Translations under genes and position numbers: made by a program | Shown: piece after piece, positions 1 to 11,482 of the stretch | How the letters are laid out: each line of letters opens with the position of its first letter | Position numbering within the stretch: position 1 is the first letter of the stretch | From: Mesostigma viride | Lineage: Eukaryota; Streptophyta; Mesostigmatophyceae; Mesostigmatales; Mesostigmataceae | Direction of reading: 5' to 3' | Length of the DNA stretch: 64,000 nt | Assembly: GCA_009746045.1 (NCBI GenBank) | Contig: RPFO01001209.1 | Span: 122,501 to 186,500, forward strand | The notes under the pieces: model-generated | The model's database searches: none | Told to the model about the DNA's origin: nothing | The model's input: the letters and a program-made list of their open reading frames with translations, nothing else

Positions 1-655
1 CGACATCACGCTACTCCGAGCATGACGCAAAAGGGATTAAAAATCGGCATGAAAAACCTGGTGAAAAATAAGAGGGAGAGGGGGGGGAGAGGGAGAGGGA
101 GAGAGAGTCGTCGTTCAGGAAGCCGGCATGACGCAAAATGGGATGAATACTCAACATGCCAGGTGAAAAAAAATTAGGAAAACCACGTACATAAAATCCC
201 GCAACTCACTCTTGTTGTTGCTGTGCAGGATGTGGTTGTTGTTTAGGGTTTAGGCTCCCCGTTGTTCTTGATTTAATGATGAGCATGCACGTGCTGCTCG
301 TACGCACTCCTCGTGACCTGCATGCACCCGCATGCGAACAATAACGAACCACAATGATAGCATTGTTGTGAGTGACAATTGACGACATCACGCTACTCCG
401 AGCATGACGCAAAAGGGATTAAAAATCGGCATGAAAAACCTGGTGAAAAATAAGAGGGAGAGGGGGGGAGAGGGAGAGGGAGAGAGAGTCGTCGTTCAGG
501 AAGCCGGCGTGACGCAAAATGGGATGGATACTCAACATGCCAGGTGAAAAAAAATTAGGAAAACCACGTACGTAAAATCCCGCAACTCACTCTTGTTGTT
601 GCGGTGCAGGATGTGGTTGTTGTTTAGGGTTTAGGCTCCCCGTTGTTCTTGATTT
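1..655. repeat. Tandem 382-bp duplication
   Basis: Bases 1-274 recur almost unchanged at 383-655, so the repeat period is 382 bp and the second copy lacks the unit tail (275-382). Each copy carries a purine-only GA/GGGGA tract (about 71-108 and 452-488) and a short TTTAGGGTTTAGG stretch. No believable gene is present; the small open frames are copies of each other because of the duplication. Copies differ at scattered single bases. Confidence 0.9.
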
Positions 656-1498
656 CCAAAGAAGAAAGCCGTGAAGCTGCTCGTACGCATTATGGGGGCT
701 GCACCCGCAGGCGAAAAAGAACGTGGACCACAGTCGGTCACTGGACGTGCGGTGGCGGGCGTGGTGGGCGCATCCGGCGATGCGCGCCTGCAAAACACCG
801 CATCAATTACCTGGGCGGGCTGGGTGCGCACCTTCCAAAGTCCCTGGTGTGTGTCAGTGCAGCGTCGACATGGCATGCGTGGAGGATATTTGCGTACGTA
901 CGACGAATCATGTGAAACGACTGGTCCAACCTGAAAAATTTTGAATTTTTGCCAGTAACGGTCCTAGGTTGCACCCGCGGGCCGTTCCGACAGCTGTACA
1001 GAAAAGATCACAAAGATACGCCGCGCAACGACGCCTGTGCCCGGAAAATGTGAGCCCGGAACTGAACAGTCACTGCAAATGTCGAGTATTTATTGCTCCA
1101 CCCCCACAAAAAAGCGTTCCGGACCTGTTCGAAGCGAAGAGCACTGACAGGGATCGGACCCGAGCCAGATTTGTGTGCGGACCATGATGGCTGGCCTCCC
1201 TCACTCCGCAACCTGACTCTGGACCCAGGTTCGATTCCTGGCAGTGCTATTCGCTTCGAACAGTTCCGGAACGCTTTTTTTGGGGGGGTGGAGCAATAGA
1301 TTTTCGACGTTTGTAGTGACTGTTCAGTTCCCGACTCACATTTGCCGGGCACTGGCGTCATTCCGCGGCGTATCTTTCTGATCTATTCTGTACAGCTGCC
1401 GGAACGGCCAGCGGGTGCAACCTAGGACCGTTACTGGACACGGCAAAAATTCAAAATTTTTCAGGTTGGACCAGTCGTTTCACATGATTCGTCGTACG

Positions 1499-1790
1499 TT
1501 TTCTGAGCTATCTGCTCATTTTATAGTTATGTTGCGGCGGGCTCAAAGGGGGCCGATCTGCCGCCTGTAGCGTAGCTCTACCGTACGTCACCTACACCAT
1601 GTTAGGTGCTTGTTGTTACTTAGGACTAGAGAGAGAAAGGGACCGGCGGTGCGCCGGTACTAGTGCCTACTGGCAACCGTGCCCGCCCTTGATTGAGGGG
1701 GGCGCGGCGCCTTGAGACATGTGCTTTGTTTTCCATTTTCACACCGTACTTAGAGTGGTGTGGTGAACGTAGGGAGGCCTTTTTGCAGCT
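1499..1790 (+). repeat. A1 repeat of PAT-like element 1
   Basis: 292 bp, nearly identical to A2 at 3321-3612. It begins with a short hairpin, TGAGC-N5-GCTCATTTTAT, and ends GGCCTTTTTGCAGCT. The matching start in element 2 reads TGAGC-TTC-GCTCATTTTAT, so the hairpin is conserved while its loop varies. Confidence 0.85.
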
Positions 1791-2547
1791 TCGCAACTTG
1801 ATCCCAGCATTTGCTGGCAAGGTCGGCTGGCCGCTATGGCGGCTGCGCTGAATGTAAGACGATGCTATCGGCCTCTCCGGGCGTGGAGAGGCCTGGAATA
1901 AAAGTCTTCATGATCGCCACCTACCGTTACAGGCCACGGTAATGGTTGTTGGGTGGGGGGCTCTACGATTTGAGTAAAAGGGTGTGATTTCCGGCGCTGG
2001 GCCCACTGACGATTCCCCTCTACCCCTGGGTGCGGCAAGCAGCTTCCTGACACTGGGGAAGCTGCGTTTTTAGTCGGACAACGTCAGGGAAGGAGCCATA
2101 CAGGCCAGGGCCAGCGGCTACGGTGGAAAGAATCACAGGTGGAGGCGAATCTGCCTTAAACGTGGAGATGGCTAGCGCGGGGTGCCAGGGTAGCCCATAA
2201 CTACCAGGAGCCTGACAGCGGACCCGATCTTTCGGCCTGTGGCCAGACGGGAGTTTCGGGGAGGATGCGGGGCTGGAGCGAATCTTGGTGGGAGGAGCGC
2301 GCTCTTCATAATTGCCCAGTTTTTCAGCAAAGGCAGCGGCTGCCGTGGGTCGGGGGGGGGTCCTGTCGGCTTGGGGAGGTCGGCAGGCACTCTGTACCCT
2401 CTCGGCGCTCCGGCGAGCAGGCCCCTTCTGCCCTTGGCGATAAGGGAGAGGTGGGAAGCTGCGGAAAACCGTGGGTATTCATGCGCACTTACAAAAAATC
2501 TGGTTAAGAAATTCTACAGCGCCTGGCAAGCCTGGGAAAAAATTTTC

Positions 2548-2650
2548 CCCTCGTGGGGGGCGCGTGAAAACGTCTAAGGCTCCGCTACGCCCGCCCAAAG
2601 GCGGCGGGCTCCGCTTTGCCTTTGCCGTTTTCACGCGCCCCCCACGAGGG
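2548..2650. repeat. Perfect 25-bp hairpin inside PAT-like element 1
   Basis: Arms 2548-2572 and 2626-2650 are exact reverse complements (CCCTCGTGGGGGGCGCG...) around a 53-bp GC-rich loop that itself contains CCGCCCAAAGGCGG. Position within the non-coding core suggests a small secondary insertion or a structured RNA segment. A related but imperfect hairpin occurs at 62941-63012. Confidence 0.8.
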
Positions 2651-3131
2651 GGGGTGCGTGTGGAATCCGGCAGTGCGGTCCGGCTTTGTTTTAAGAAAAT
2701 GCATTATATATACCATAATAAAGCTCCACTCGGCTGCGGCTGCGCCAAGGCTCGTGACACCATGGCGATGGTGAGCCTTGGCGCTAGGAGGTCCGCAGCC
2801 ATCATTATCACCAGGATGGGGGGTAATGGAGCCAGTGGCAGTGGCTCTACCCTCGGGAAATCCCAGCGGCTTTGCCGGTGGGCTGGTGATGGTGGTTGGG
2901 TGAGCTGGAGACGTTCCCAGGTGGCATAAGTCCTAAAGCGGCAGCACTGGGATGCGCCCCTCTAAGAAGGGGAACGCATGTGGCTCCGCCCTGCGTCCGC
3001 CGGGAGACCGTAGCGGCCACACGGGGGCGGGAAAGGGGGCATCATCACGCCAACAAGAGCCCAGCATTCCAAGTGGTTGCGTTCCTACCACCAGGGCTGG
3101 AAACGGCCTGGGTGGCCAGAGATGGTGATGT

Positions 3132-3320
3132 GGGACACGATTGGACCAAGGGGGCATGTGCTGGGCCCCAGCATGGTGAACTGGCCTAACTTGACAATGA
3201 CTTGTACAATGATTTTGAGGGTGTGGCTAGGCTCAACTGTTAAAGCCTGCACACACTTATTGTAATAAACTTGTTTCTCTGGTAGGAAGGCACTCCAATG
3301 GACCTTAGCTTCAGCACCTA
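3132..3320 (+). repeat. B1 repeat of PAT-like element 1
   Basis: Matches B2 (3638-3870) apart from a segment of about 41 bp present only in B2. It ends CTTCAGCACCTA immediately before A2, so B1 and A2 are directly abutted as in known PAT-like elements. A diverged homologue is at 11292-11482 on the minus strand. Confidence 0.8.
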
Positions 3321-3612
3321 TTTTCTGAGCTATCTGCTCATTTTATAGTTATGTTGCGGCGGGCTCAAAGGGGGCCGATCTGCCGCCTGTAGCGTAGCTC
3401 TACCGTACGTCACCTACACCATGTTAGGTGCTTGTTGTTACTTAGGACTAGAGAGAGAAAGGGACCGGCGGTGCGCCGGTACTAGTGCCTACTGGCAACC
3501 GTGCCCGCCCTTGATTGAGGGGGGCGCGGCGCCTTGAGACACGTGCTTTGTTTTCCATTTTCACACCGTACTTAGAGTGGTGTGGTGAACGTAGGGAGGC
3601 CTTTTTGCAGCT
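3321..3612 (+). repeat. A2 repeat of PAT-like element 1
   Basis: Second copy of the 292-bp A repeat, differing from A1 at very few positions (for example ACATG versus ACACG). It is followed by CCCACCCACCCACCC, a C-rich linker also seen after A2 of element 2. Confidence 0.85.
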
Positions 3613-3637
3613 CCCACCCACCCACCCTTGCTGCTGT

Positions 3638-3870
3638 TGGGGACAAGATTGGACCAAGGGGGCATGTGCTGGGCCCCAGCATGGTGAACTGGCCTAACTT
3701 GACAATGACTTGTACAATGATTTTGAGGGTGTGGCTAGGCACATGTCACGCATGGGGCGAAGAGACGTGCGTAGCGCATAATTGCATGATGAAGCCTGCA
3801 CACACTTATTGTAATAAACTTGTTTCTCTGGTAGGAAGGCACTCCAATGGACCTTAGCTTCAGCACCTAT
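3638..3870 (+). repeat. B2 repeat of PAT-like element 1
   Basis: Terminal copy of the B repeat; it ends CAGCACCTAT and is followed at once by the resumed palindrome arm (ACGCAAATATCC). It has a segment of about 41 bp not present in B1, so the two copies have diverged by an indel. Confidence 0.8.
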
Positions 3871-3938
3871 ACGCAAATATCCTCCACGCATGCCATGTCG
3901 ACGCTGCACTGACACACACCAGGGACTTTGGAAGGTGC

Positions 3939-6061
3939 CGTAAGAATTGTCTTGCGAAATGAAAGCTTAGCCGTATGCACTGTTCTGAAAAAATCTGATT
4001 TGTAAAAATGGAGAAAAAAAAAAAAAGGGAAAAAAACTAAAAAAAAAGAACACTGAAAACTGACATGCCGCAAAAAGGATTCGACACGGCGACTGCCGGT
4101 CTCATCCAGGTATTGGGGTAGGGTGTAGATCCCCACCGGGGGTGTAGATCCCCCTGCTATTCGCTCGAACAGTTCTGGATGTACCATCCTACATGCTATT
4201 GTACAATATATAGTGGTAACGGAGAATAAAAAATGCTGAGACGACAAAAATGCCGTTGCACCAATAGGAGTCGACACTGCGTGTTCAGACTCCAAGTATT
4301 CGGGCACCCACACCTGCCGGGGGAGTACATTGTAATGCTATTCACTAGAACAGTTCCGGATGTAGCGTTAGTGATGATGTTGTACAATATATTCCAATCA
4401 CGTTTGTCAGAGTGTGCGTTTTTCCGACATGTAGGGCAGGTTGTACAACATTCCGTGCGCCAACCATGTGTACTACATGTATCGATTAGTATCACTACAT
4501 GTATATTCCATCATGATCGCAGGATTAGTAACTACTGGGCTACATGTTAGTGTACCCTTACTAGGCTACTATGTAGAACCTTCAGAACCTGATTCTACCT
4601 TCCAAAATTCTAATTATGCGCCATGGATCAGTTCTGAAATGTAGAACGAGCCCTACGTGGAGGGCATGACATCAGTCCAGCTGGCACCGCCGCGCACCAT
4701 GACCGAGGGAACACGCCGTCACGTGCATGTAATGCAATGTTTGGAGACGACGGGCATGCATGCATGGTTAAATGCGCGCCACTGCACATAGCGGACGTGG
4801 TAGGATCGTGGGTGGCACATGCAGTTTACGTTTGCGGGCGAATTATCGCTGGCGAAACTCGGGAAATAGATTTTATATCGCCTATAGATTATGCACATCG
4901 CCCATTTTTTGCTCGCGGGGATGCGTTTTATTATAATTATGATGTCGGCATGCACAGGTCTGCTCAACAGCTATCTGCTGCAGGGAAAAAACGCAATCTG
5001 GCAGGTCGCCGGACTTGCTTTCCGGCGCAAGTCAAGGGGTTTATCGGTTTCTTTCTACCATTTTTCATGCGTGGTCTGTAGCCAGATTAAATTTAGTGGC
5101 AGTACAGATTTGACGATATATCGACCCCGATAGAGGGTGTCTATCCTCATATGATCATGGTTTGGGCCGCACAGACGTATCCGCCATGTTTGCGGGTACC
5201 GCCTGGGCCAAGGTGATGCCATCCGTGCCAGGTAAGGCTTCCCTATCGTTGCCTGTTGACATTGCTCCGATGATCTTCGTTTCTTGAAGTTTTTACAGAT
5301 GAGTTTAATTAAGCTGGTGAGGCTTCTTAATCTGTTAATTCGTCGAGTCTTGAAACAGTTTCTATACGGTTGCCCACAGGTTCATGGGACGTCACTAGTT
5401 TCCCTCGTGCTAAATAATAATATATGCCTAGTTTGCATGTTACCTTGGAGTAAGTTATGTACGCTGATGGCAAAATATTATGAGGCGGTGCGTGGTAGAC
5501 ATTGGTCATAGGTTCCAATGTCGTTTAGCAATTTAACTTTTTCTATTGTATGAATGCTTACATCGAGACGTGCCCACATGGATAACTTGGATACATGGAT
5601 GTTAGCTTGGCTTCGATATTGGACTTAAATTTTGTGCATGTGACATGAAACTTTGTGTGCTTGCAGAATTAACACTGAACACCGAGGTTGAATTCGACCA
5701 CGTGCTCATCAACGACAGCGACCATAGTCAAGAGTTCTCTCCTTGATACATACTCAAAACGTTGAAGGGTTGTGCATCCATGGCCCCATGAATCAACCAA
5801 CATGGTTGTCCACTCATGAATGTATTGCTTGTTTAGTTTAGTACTAAATGTTTAATTAGAACAATGCTATTATGGAATAATTATAAGTGCAAATCAAGCA
5901 TGCCATCCATTCATGTGAGTAAACATAAATGGCTGAATATGGTCATGTAAATGTTCAGCCCTTTTCGCATGCCCATATTTTTCTAACACGCACTAGGATT
6001 TGATTAAATCCTAGCCACTCGTTCGTAAAACGAACAATGCTAATTCGCCGAGGGTATCCTG
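3939..6061. other. No gene seen
   Basis: About 2.1 kb without a supportable gene. A homopurine A-tract lies at 4014-4050. Around 4080-4180 and 4250-4370 there are two diverged copies of a roughly 120-bp unit containing GGGGTGTAGATCCCC-like dyads and a GCTATTC...GAACAGTTC motif that also occurs in the foldback element at 1246-1265. The remainder is AT-rich and looks non-coding on both strands. Confidence 0.6.
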
Positions 6062-8135
6062 CATGTACATCCATTGCCCCACCATGATGACACCAAGGGA
6101 GGCTGCATGATCATGAATCCTCATCATTGACTACTTTATGACAATGATCCATGTAGGTATGCCAGCCATGATGACAACAAGAATGTCTGAATCCTCATCA
6201 TGAATTTACTATTCTTTGACATCCCTATACGTAGGCCAGCCATGATGACCCCAATGGAGCCTGAATCCTCATCATTTACTATTCCTTGACATCCATGTAC
6301 GTAGGCCAGCCATGATGACCCCAATGGAGCCTGAATCCTCATCATTTACTATTCCTTGACATCAATGTACGTAGGCCAGCCATGATGACCCCAATGGAGC
6401 CTGAATCCTCATCATTTACTATTCCTTGACATCCATGTACGTAGGCCAGCCATGATGACCCCAATGGAGCCTGAATCCTCATCATTTACTATTCCTTGAC
6501 ATCCATGTACGTAGGCCAGCCATGATGACACCATGGGAGCCTTAATCCTCATCATTAATTACATAAATGCCATCCATGTACGTAGACGGGCCATGATGAC
6601 ACCATGGGAGCCTGAATCCTCATCATTAAGTACATACATGCCATCCATGTACGTAGACGGGCCATGATGACACCATGGGAGCCTGAATCCTCATCATTTA
6701 CTATTCCTTGACATCCATGTACGTAGGCCAGCCATGGAGACACCATGGGAGCCTGAATCCTCATCATTTACTATTCCTTGACATCCATGTACGTAGACGG
6801 GCCATGATGACACCATGGGAGCCTGAATCCTCATCATTAATTACATAAATGCCAACCATGTACGTAGACAAGCCATGATGACACCATGGGAGCCTGAATC
6901 CTCAACATTAATTACATAAATGCCATCCATGTACGTAGACGGGCGATGATGACACCATGGGAGCCTGAATCCTCATCATTAATTACATAAATGCCAACCA
7001 TGTACGTAGGCCAGCCATGGAGACACCATGGGAGCCTGAATCCTCATCATTTACTATTCCTTGACATCCATGTACGTAGGCCAGCCATGATGACACCATG
7101 GGAGCCTGAATCCTCATCATTAATTACATAAATGCCATCCATGTACGTAGACGGGCGATGATGACACCATGGGAGCCTGAATCCTCATCATTAATTACAT
7201 AAATGCCATCCATGTACGTACACGGGCAATGATGACACCATGGGAGCCTGAATCCTCATCATTATATACATAAATGCCATCCATGTACTGTACACGGGCA
7301 ATGATGACACCATGGGAGCCTGAATCCTCATCATTAATTACATAAATGCCATCCATGTACGTAGACAAGCCATGATGACACCATGGGAGCCTGAATCCTC
7401 ATCATTTTTTTAATGAGACATCCATGTACGTAGGCCAGCCATGATGACACCATGGGAGCCTGAATCCTCATCATTTTTTTTTATTTGACATCCATGTACG
7501 TAGACGGGCCATGATGACACCATGGGAGCCTGAATCCTCATCATTTTTTCTATGAGACATCCATGTACGTAGGCCAGCCATGATGACACCATGGGAGCCT
7601 GAATCCTCATCATTAATTACATAAATGCCATCCATGTACGTAGACGGGCCATGATGACACCATGGGAGCCTGAATCCTCATCATTAATTACATACATGCC
7701 AACAACACGTAGACGAGCCATGATGACACCATGGGAGCCTGAATCCTCATCATTTACTATTCCTTGACATCCATGTACGTAGACGGGCCATGATGACACC
7801 ATGGGAGCCTGAATCCTCATCATTAATTACATAAATGCCAACCATGTACGTAGACAAGCCATGATGACACCATGGGAGCCTGAATCCTCATCATTAATTA
7901 CATACATGCCAACAACACGTAGACAAGCCATGATGACACCATGGGAGCCTGAATCCTCATCATTAATTACATACATGCCAACAACACGTAGACGGGCCAT
8001 GATGACACCATGGAAGCCTGAGTCCTCATCATTTATAACATAAATGCCAACAACACGTAGATGGGCCATGATGACACCATGGGAGCCTGAATCCTCATCA
8101 TTTATAACATAAATGCCAACAACACGTACATGGGG
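6062..8135 (-). repeat. About 70-bp satellite, left array (29 units)
   Basis: I count 29 units of 66-73 bp, each with a core that reads on the minus strand as AATGATGAGGATTCAGGCTC followed by CCATGGTGTCATCAT, then a variable linker (TACGTACATGGATGGC...). ATGATGA and TCATCAT bracket the core, so each unit can fold. Unit variants cluster in blocks: CCCCAATGGAG at 6240-6480, and AACAACACGT linkers from 7690 on. The same satellite appears on the plus strand from 29651 to 53716, so the two arrays face each other. Confidence 0.95.
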
Positions 8136-8337
8136 GTTGTTTGTTTGGGTTAGGAGAGATTTGGGAGGCTGCAGGTCTGTCCTAAATGAAAATTTGAAAA
8201 ATGTGTTTTTTGGATGCTGTGGACTTCCCAAAATAGTTTTATAGAAGGTTTTGGCAAATTTTTGCATTGGTCAAGGAGTTTCAAGTCAATAATTGTGTTA
8301 TATAATGACAAGTTGCCTTATATGCTGTAACCAAAAG

Positions 8338-9605
8338 GTGCAGCCGCGCCGGTGGCCGCAGGCGCGGGCGTAGGCGAGTTGGCAGGTGCAGCCACGCCGG
8401 CTGCCGCGCGCGCAGGCGCAGGCGAGTCGGCAGGTGCAGCCGCGCCGGGGGCCGCAGGCGACTTGCTAGGTGCAGCCGCGCCGGTGGTCGTGAGTGCAGG
8501 CGCAGCTAGGCGAGTTGGCAGGTGCTGCCGCGCGCGCAGGCGCATGCAAGCGAGTTGGCAGGTGCAGCCGCGCCGGTGGCCTCAGGCGTGGGCGTAGGCG
8601 ACTTGCTAGGTGCAGCCGCGCCGGTGGCCTCAGGCGCGGGCGTAGGCGACTTGCTAGGTGCAGCCGCGCCGGTGGCCGCGCGCGCGGGCGTAGGCGAGTT
8701 AGCAGGTGCAGCCACGCCGGCGGCCGCAGGCGCGGGCGTAGGCGACTTGCTAGGTGCAGCCGCGCCGGTGGCCGCGCGCGCGGGCGTAGGCGAGTTGGCA
8801 GGTGCAGCCACGCCGGCTGCCGCGCGCGCGGGCGTAGGCGACTTGCTAGGTGCAGCCGCGCCGGTGGCCGCGGGCGCAGGCGCAGACGAGTCGGCAGGTG
8901 CTGCCGCGCGCGCAGGCGCATGCAAGCGAGTTGGCAGGTGCAGCCGCGCCGGTGGCCGCAGGCGCGGGCGTAGGCGACTTGCTAGGTGCAGCCGCGCCGG
9001 TGGCCGCAGGCGCGGGCGTAGGCGAGTTGGCAGGTGCAGCCACGCCGGCTGCCGCGCGCGCAGGCGCAGGCGAGTCGGCAGGTGCAGCCACGCCGGGGGC
9101 CGCAGGCGACTTGCTAGGTGCAGCCGCGCCGGTGGTCGTGAGTGCAGGCGCAGGCGAGTTGGCAGGTGCTGCCGCGCGCGCAGGCGCAAGCGAGTTGGCA
9201 GGTGCAGCCACGCCGGGGGCCGCGCGCACAGGCGCAGGTGAGTTGGCAGGTGCTGCCGCGCCGGGGGCCGCAGGCGACTTGCTAGGTGCAGCCGCGCCGG
9301 TGGTCGTGAGTGCAGGCGCAGGCGAGTTGGCAGGTGCTGCCGCGCGCGCAGGCGCAAGCGAGTTGGCAGGTGCAGCCGCGCCGGTGGCCGCAGGCGCGGG
9401 CGTAGGCGACTTGCTAGGTGCAGCCGCGCCGGTGGCCGCAGGCGCGGGCGTAGGCGAGTTGGCAGGTGCAGCCACGCCGGCTGCCGCGCGCGCAGGCGCA
9501 GGCGAGTCGGAAGGTGCAGCCGCGCCGGTGCATGGCCGCGGGCGCAGGCGCAGACGAGTCGGCAGGTGCTGCCGCGCGCGCAGGCGCAAGCGAGTTGGCA
9601 GGTGC
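8338..9605 (+). repeat. GC-rich 48-bp minisatellite, left part
   Basis: Units of 48 bp (GGTGCAGCCGCGCCGGTGGC-type) with subtypes of 36-48 bp. Because the period is a multiple of three and the sequence is very GC-rich, long Ala/Gly or Arg-rich frames are open on both strands; reading frames switch inside the array, so I do not call a protein. Copia-1 is inserted here: the target duplication GGTGC occupies 9601-9605, and the array resumes at 28976. Confidence 0.95.
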
Positions 9606-9950
9606 AGTTGAGTAACTCTAGAGCCCTAGGATCTGGCTCTAAGTTCCCCATGTCCGTCCGCACGCCTTCCGCTAGCGTCCGCTAAGCCGCCGGCTATAAT
9701 CCGGCGGTCCGATGCGGTCGACCGGTCTAAGGGCGGCGCCTAGGGCCGGCGCCACCTAGGCCCCAGTCCGGGGCCTTATCCGGGTCGGTACGGACAGCTA
9801 GCTTGTCCCACGGTTACGGCTAACCGGATAGGGTTTGCTGGCTAAGACATAAACCAGTGGTGGGCCAGCTCCGACAGCAGTTCTCTGTGTTCACCTTATC
9901 CCAAGCTCAACGTGACCGACCGCCATAGCTGAGCCGGTCGGGCTTTAACT
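9606..9950 (+). repeat. 5' LTR of Copia-1
   Basis: 345 bp, effectively identical to 28631-28975. Termini AGTT...AACT are fixed by the flanking GGTGC duplication, so this is not a mis-set TG...CA boundary. It contains a GC-rich dyad (GGCGGCGCCTAGGGCCGGCG) near 9733 and CCGGCTATAATCCGG near 9690. Confidence 0.93.
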
Positions 9951-9969
9951 TGTATTCATAAAAATCCCG

Positions 9970-10477
9970 ATGACTTCCGGTACACGGGGCCGCACGGGCG
10001 AACACACAGGTACGCCAAGTGGCGAGGCCGCAGGGTCCGTCCTGCCACGCTTTAGTGCGGACGAGGCCACGAGGTTGATGCAAACCCTCGTGGCGCAACC
10101 TGAACTGGCCAAGCAGTTCAAGCATCTGATGCTTGCGGCTGACGATGCACTGAATCGCGGCCCTCTCAAGCAAACGGAGGTGCCCGCGGATCTACCTGCC
10201 GACTATACGGCGGACGACGCAGCAGATTTTCTAGCTGCTCTCAAGCGTCTGCGCGATGGACGCGCAGACAAAGATTCGGAGCTGATTGGCAAGTTCCGTG
10301 CAGTATTCTGCAGTACAACAAAGCACCCAAACATTGCCAATCTAGTTCGCATTGCGGACGACAACAAACAAACCTGGGAAGTTTTTTACAACGGTCTAGA
10401 TGCCCACTTGTCGCGGTCTAAGGAAGAGGCCGACGAGCAAGCCTTCAATGACTTCGAGGGCTATGCAGTTAATAAGG
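9970..10477 (+). pseudogene. Copia-1 gag, N-terminal part
   Basis: Starts 20 bp after the 5' LTR and encodes about 170 residues of a helical, acidic Gag-like region, with no trans-membrane or enzyme motif. The frame is cut by the MITE at 10478 and continues after it (GAARDFQVFVHKHK...). It is the structural capsid precursor by position; sequence alone does not identify the fold. The 561-bp open frame running to 10530 includes 18 codons contributed by the MITE and its stop codon. Confidence 0.7.
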
Positions 10478-10584
10478 CAAATTTAGTTGTACAAGCTAGC
10501 GCTTATACTTTTTATGCGCAAACCTTTTAGCTAAGGTTAACCTTTTAGCTAAGGTTATAAGCGCTAGCTTGTACAACTAATTTG
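10478..10584. mobile_element. 107-bp foldback MITE
   Basis: Terminal inverted repeats of about 30 bp (CAAATTTAGTTGTACAAGCT at the left end, complement at the right end with one base missing) enclose two copies of AACCTTTTAGCTAAGGTT. It sits inside Copia-1 gag and is the reason that frame stops early. No clear target duplication is visible. Too short to encode a transposase. Confidence 0.8.
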
Positions 10585-10736
10585 CCCGGGGCTGCACGTG
10601 ATTTCCAGGTCTTCGTGCACAAGCACAAGCTGCTAGATACTCTCAAGCCCATTTTCCTGTCCAATCGATTTCTCAAGAAATGCGACCTGTCGTCGGATGT
10701 GCATCTGACCATCGCGACGGAACTCAAAAAGAAGAG
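10585..10736 (+). pseudogene. Copia-1 gag, middle part
   Basis: About 50 codons (AARDFQVFVHKHKLLDTL...) that follow on from 9970-10477 across the MITE and end at the PAT-like insertion. The last codons before the insertion are Lys-rich; joining 10736 to 12861 restores a Lys-Lys-Ser-Ala-Val-Ser reading in the same frame, which is good evidence that the insertion made no target duplication. Confidence 0.7.
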
Positions 10737-10927
10737 AATACATTTCTTGTTTTTGGTCCATTGGAGTTCCTTCCCACCAAGAGAAACATTTATTTTACAT
10801 TTTTGTGTGCTAGGCTTTATACGGACAGCCTATACCACACCTTCAAACTCAGTGCACATCATTATCAAGTTGGTTATTGTAGCACCATGCTGGGGGCCCA
10901 GCATACTCGAACACAAGGTGTTGCCCC
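10737..10927 (-). repeat. B2 repeat of PAT-like element 2
   Basis: 191 bp, nearly identical to 11292-11482 (B1). Its outer end abuts Copia-1 gag directly. Contains AATAAA-like AAAATAAATGTTTC on the minus strand, in the same place as the AATAAACTTGTTTC of element 1, so it may carry the polyadenylation signal. Confidence 0.8.
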
Positions 10928-10954
10928 TCTTAGCAGCGTGGGTGGGTGGGTGGG

Positions 10955-11291
10955 AGCTGAAAAGAGGCCTCCCTACGTCCCCTACACCACTCTAAGTACT
11001 GACTATCATTCACATTGCGCCACGCAGGCCTGCCGGCTGGCGCAGGTACAAGGTGTACTGACTGCCAATCACAGTTGCGCCACGCCTGGCGGCTGGCGCA
11101 GGTAACAAGGTCTAGTGACGTACGTTAGAAGCTACCTAGGCCTGCACTCCGGAACCACACTCAGCCTAGGCACAAAAAGGGCCGGCCGGTGCAGTACCCT
11201 CGTGACAAGCGCTAGTCTTACGCTACCTACGGCAGGTCGGTCCCCTTTGAGCCCGTCCACGCGTCATATATAAAATGAGCGAAGCTCAGCA
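10955..11291 (-). repeat. A2 repeat of PAT-like element 2
   Basis: 337 bp, near-identical to 12524-12860. On the minus strand it begins TTGCTGAGCTTCGCTCATTT, with the TGAGC/GCTCA hairpin shared with element 1 and with the RT-bearing element at 53717. Confidence 0.85.
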
Positions 11292-11482
11292 AATACATTT
11301 CTTGTTTTTGGTCCATTGGAGTTCCTTCCCACCAAGAGAAACATTTATTTTACATTTTTGTGTGCTAGGCTTTATACGGACAGCCTATACCACACCTTCA
11401 AACTCAGTGCACATCATTATCAAGTTGGTTATTGTAGCACCATGCTGGGGGCCCAGCATACTCGAACACAAGGTGTTGCCCC
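11292..11482 (-). repeat. B1 repeat of PAT-like element 2
   Basis: Internal copy of the B repeat, directly abutting A2 at 11291/11292. It is almost the same as B2, so little time separates the two copies. Confidence 0.8.

Larger units (their letters stand above)
1499..3870 (+). mobile_element. Non-autonomous PAT-like (split direct repeat) retroelement 1
   Basis: The order is A1 (1499-1790), internal, B1 (3132-3320), A2 (3321-3612), a C-rich linker, B2 (3638-3870). This A1-internal-B1-A2-B2 arrangement is the split direct repeat layout known for PAT-like/kangaroo tyrosine-recombinase retrotransposons. The element interrupts the right arm of a palindrome whose left arm supplies the empty site: CGTACGTACGCAAA is cut with at most one shared T and no target duplication, as expected for recombinase-mediated integration. 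The internal region encodes no recognisable gag, RT or recombinase, so it must be mobilised in trans. A homologous copy lies at 10737-12860 on the other strand. Confidence 0.8.
828..3938. repeat. Foldback element, split by PAT-like insertion
   Basis: The stretch 828-1165 is the inverted complement of 1215-1498 followed by 3871-3938; the right arm is interrupted at the CGTACG/TACGCAAA junction by the element at 1499-3870. Without the insertion the palindrome would be about 740 bp with arms of roughly 335 bp. The centre of each arm holds a Pol III B-box-like GGTTCGATTCC (1229-1239, with a diverged counterpart on the other strand near 1150), followed by AGCACTG/CAGTGCT complementary ends, so a tRNA-derived core is possible. 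No protein is encoded. The sequence GCTATTCGCTTCGAACAG in the right arm recurs in diverged form near 4159 and 4342. Confidence 0.8.

Noticed and set aside
240-256. Telomeric repeat (TTTAGGGTTTAGG)
   Set aside because: Only about two units, repeated at 623 as part of the 382-bp duplication; too short to claim a telomere.
1139-1248. Functional tRNA gene
   Set aside because: T-arm-like sequence and complementary ends are present, but I could not find a proper D-arm or anticodon stem, and the complementarity is explained by the palindrome.
1008-1361. Overlapping similar frames on both strands
   Set aside because: Mirror images caused by the foldback palindrome.
6062-8135. CRISPR-like array
   Set aside because: Units are contiguous with variable linkers, not identical repeats with unique spacers, and the DNA is eukaryotic; it is a satellite.
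8338-9663. Long Ala/Gly-rich or Arg-rich proteins on both strands
   Set aside because: They are translations of a GC-rich 48-bp minisatellite open in several frames; frames switch within the array and no start, domain or end looks like a gene.
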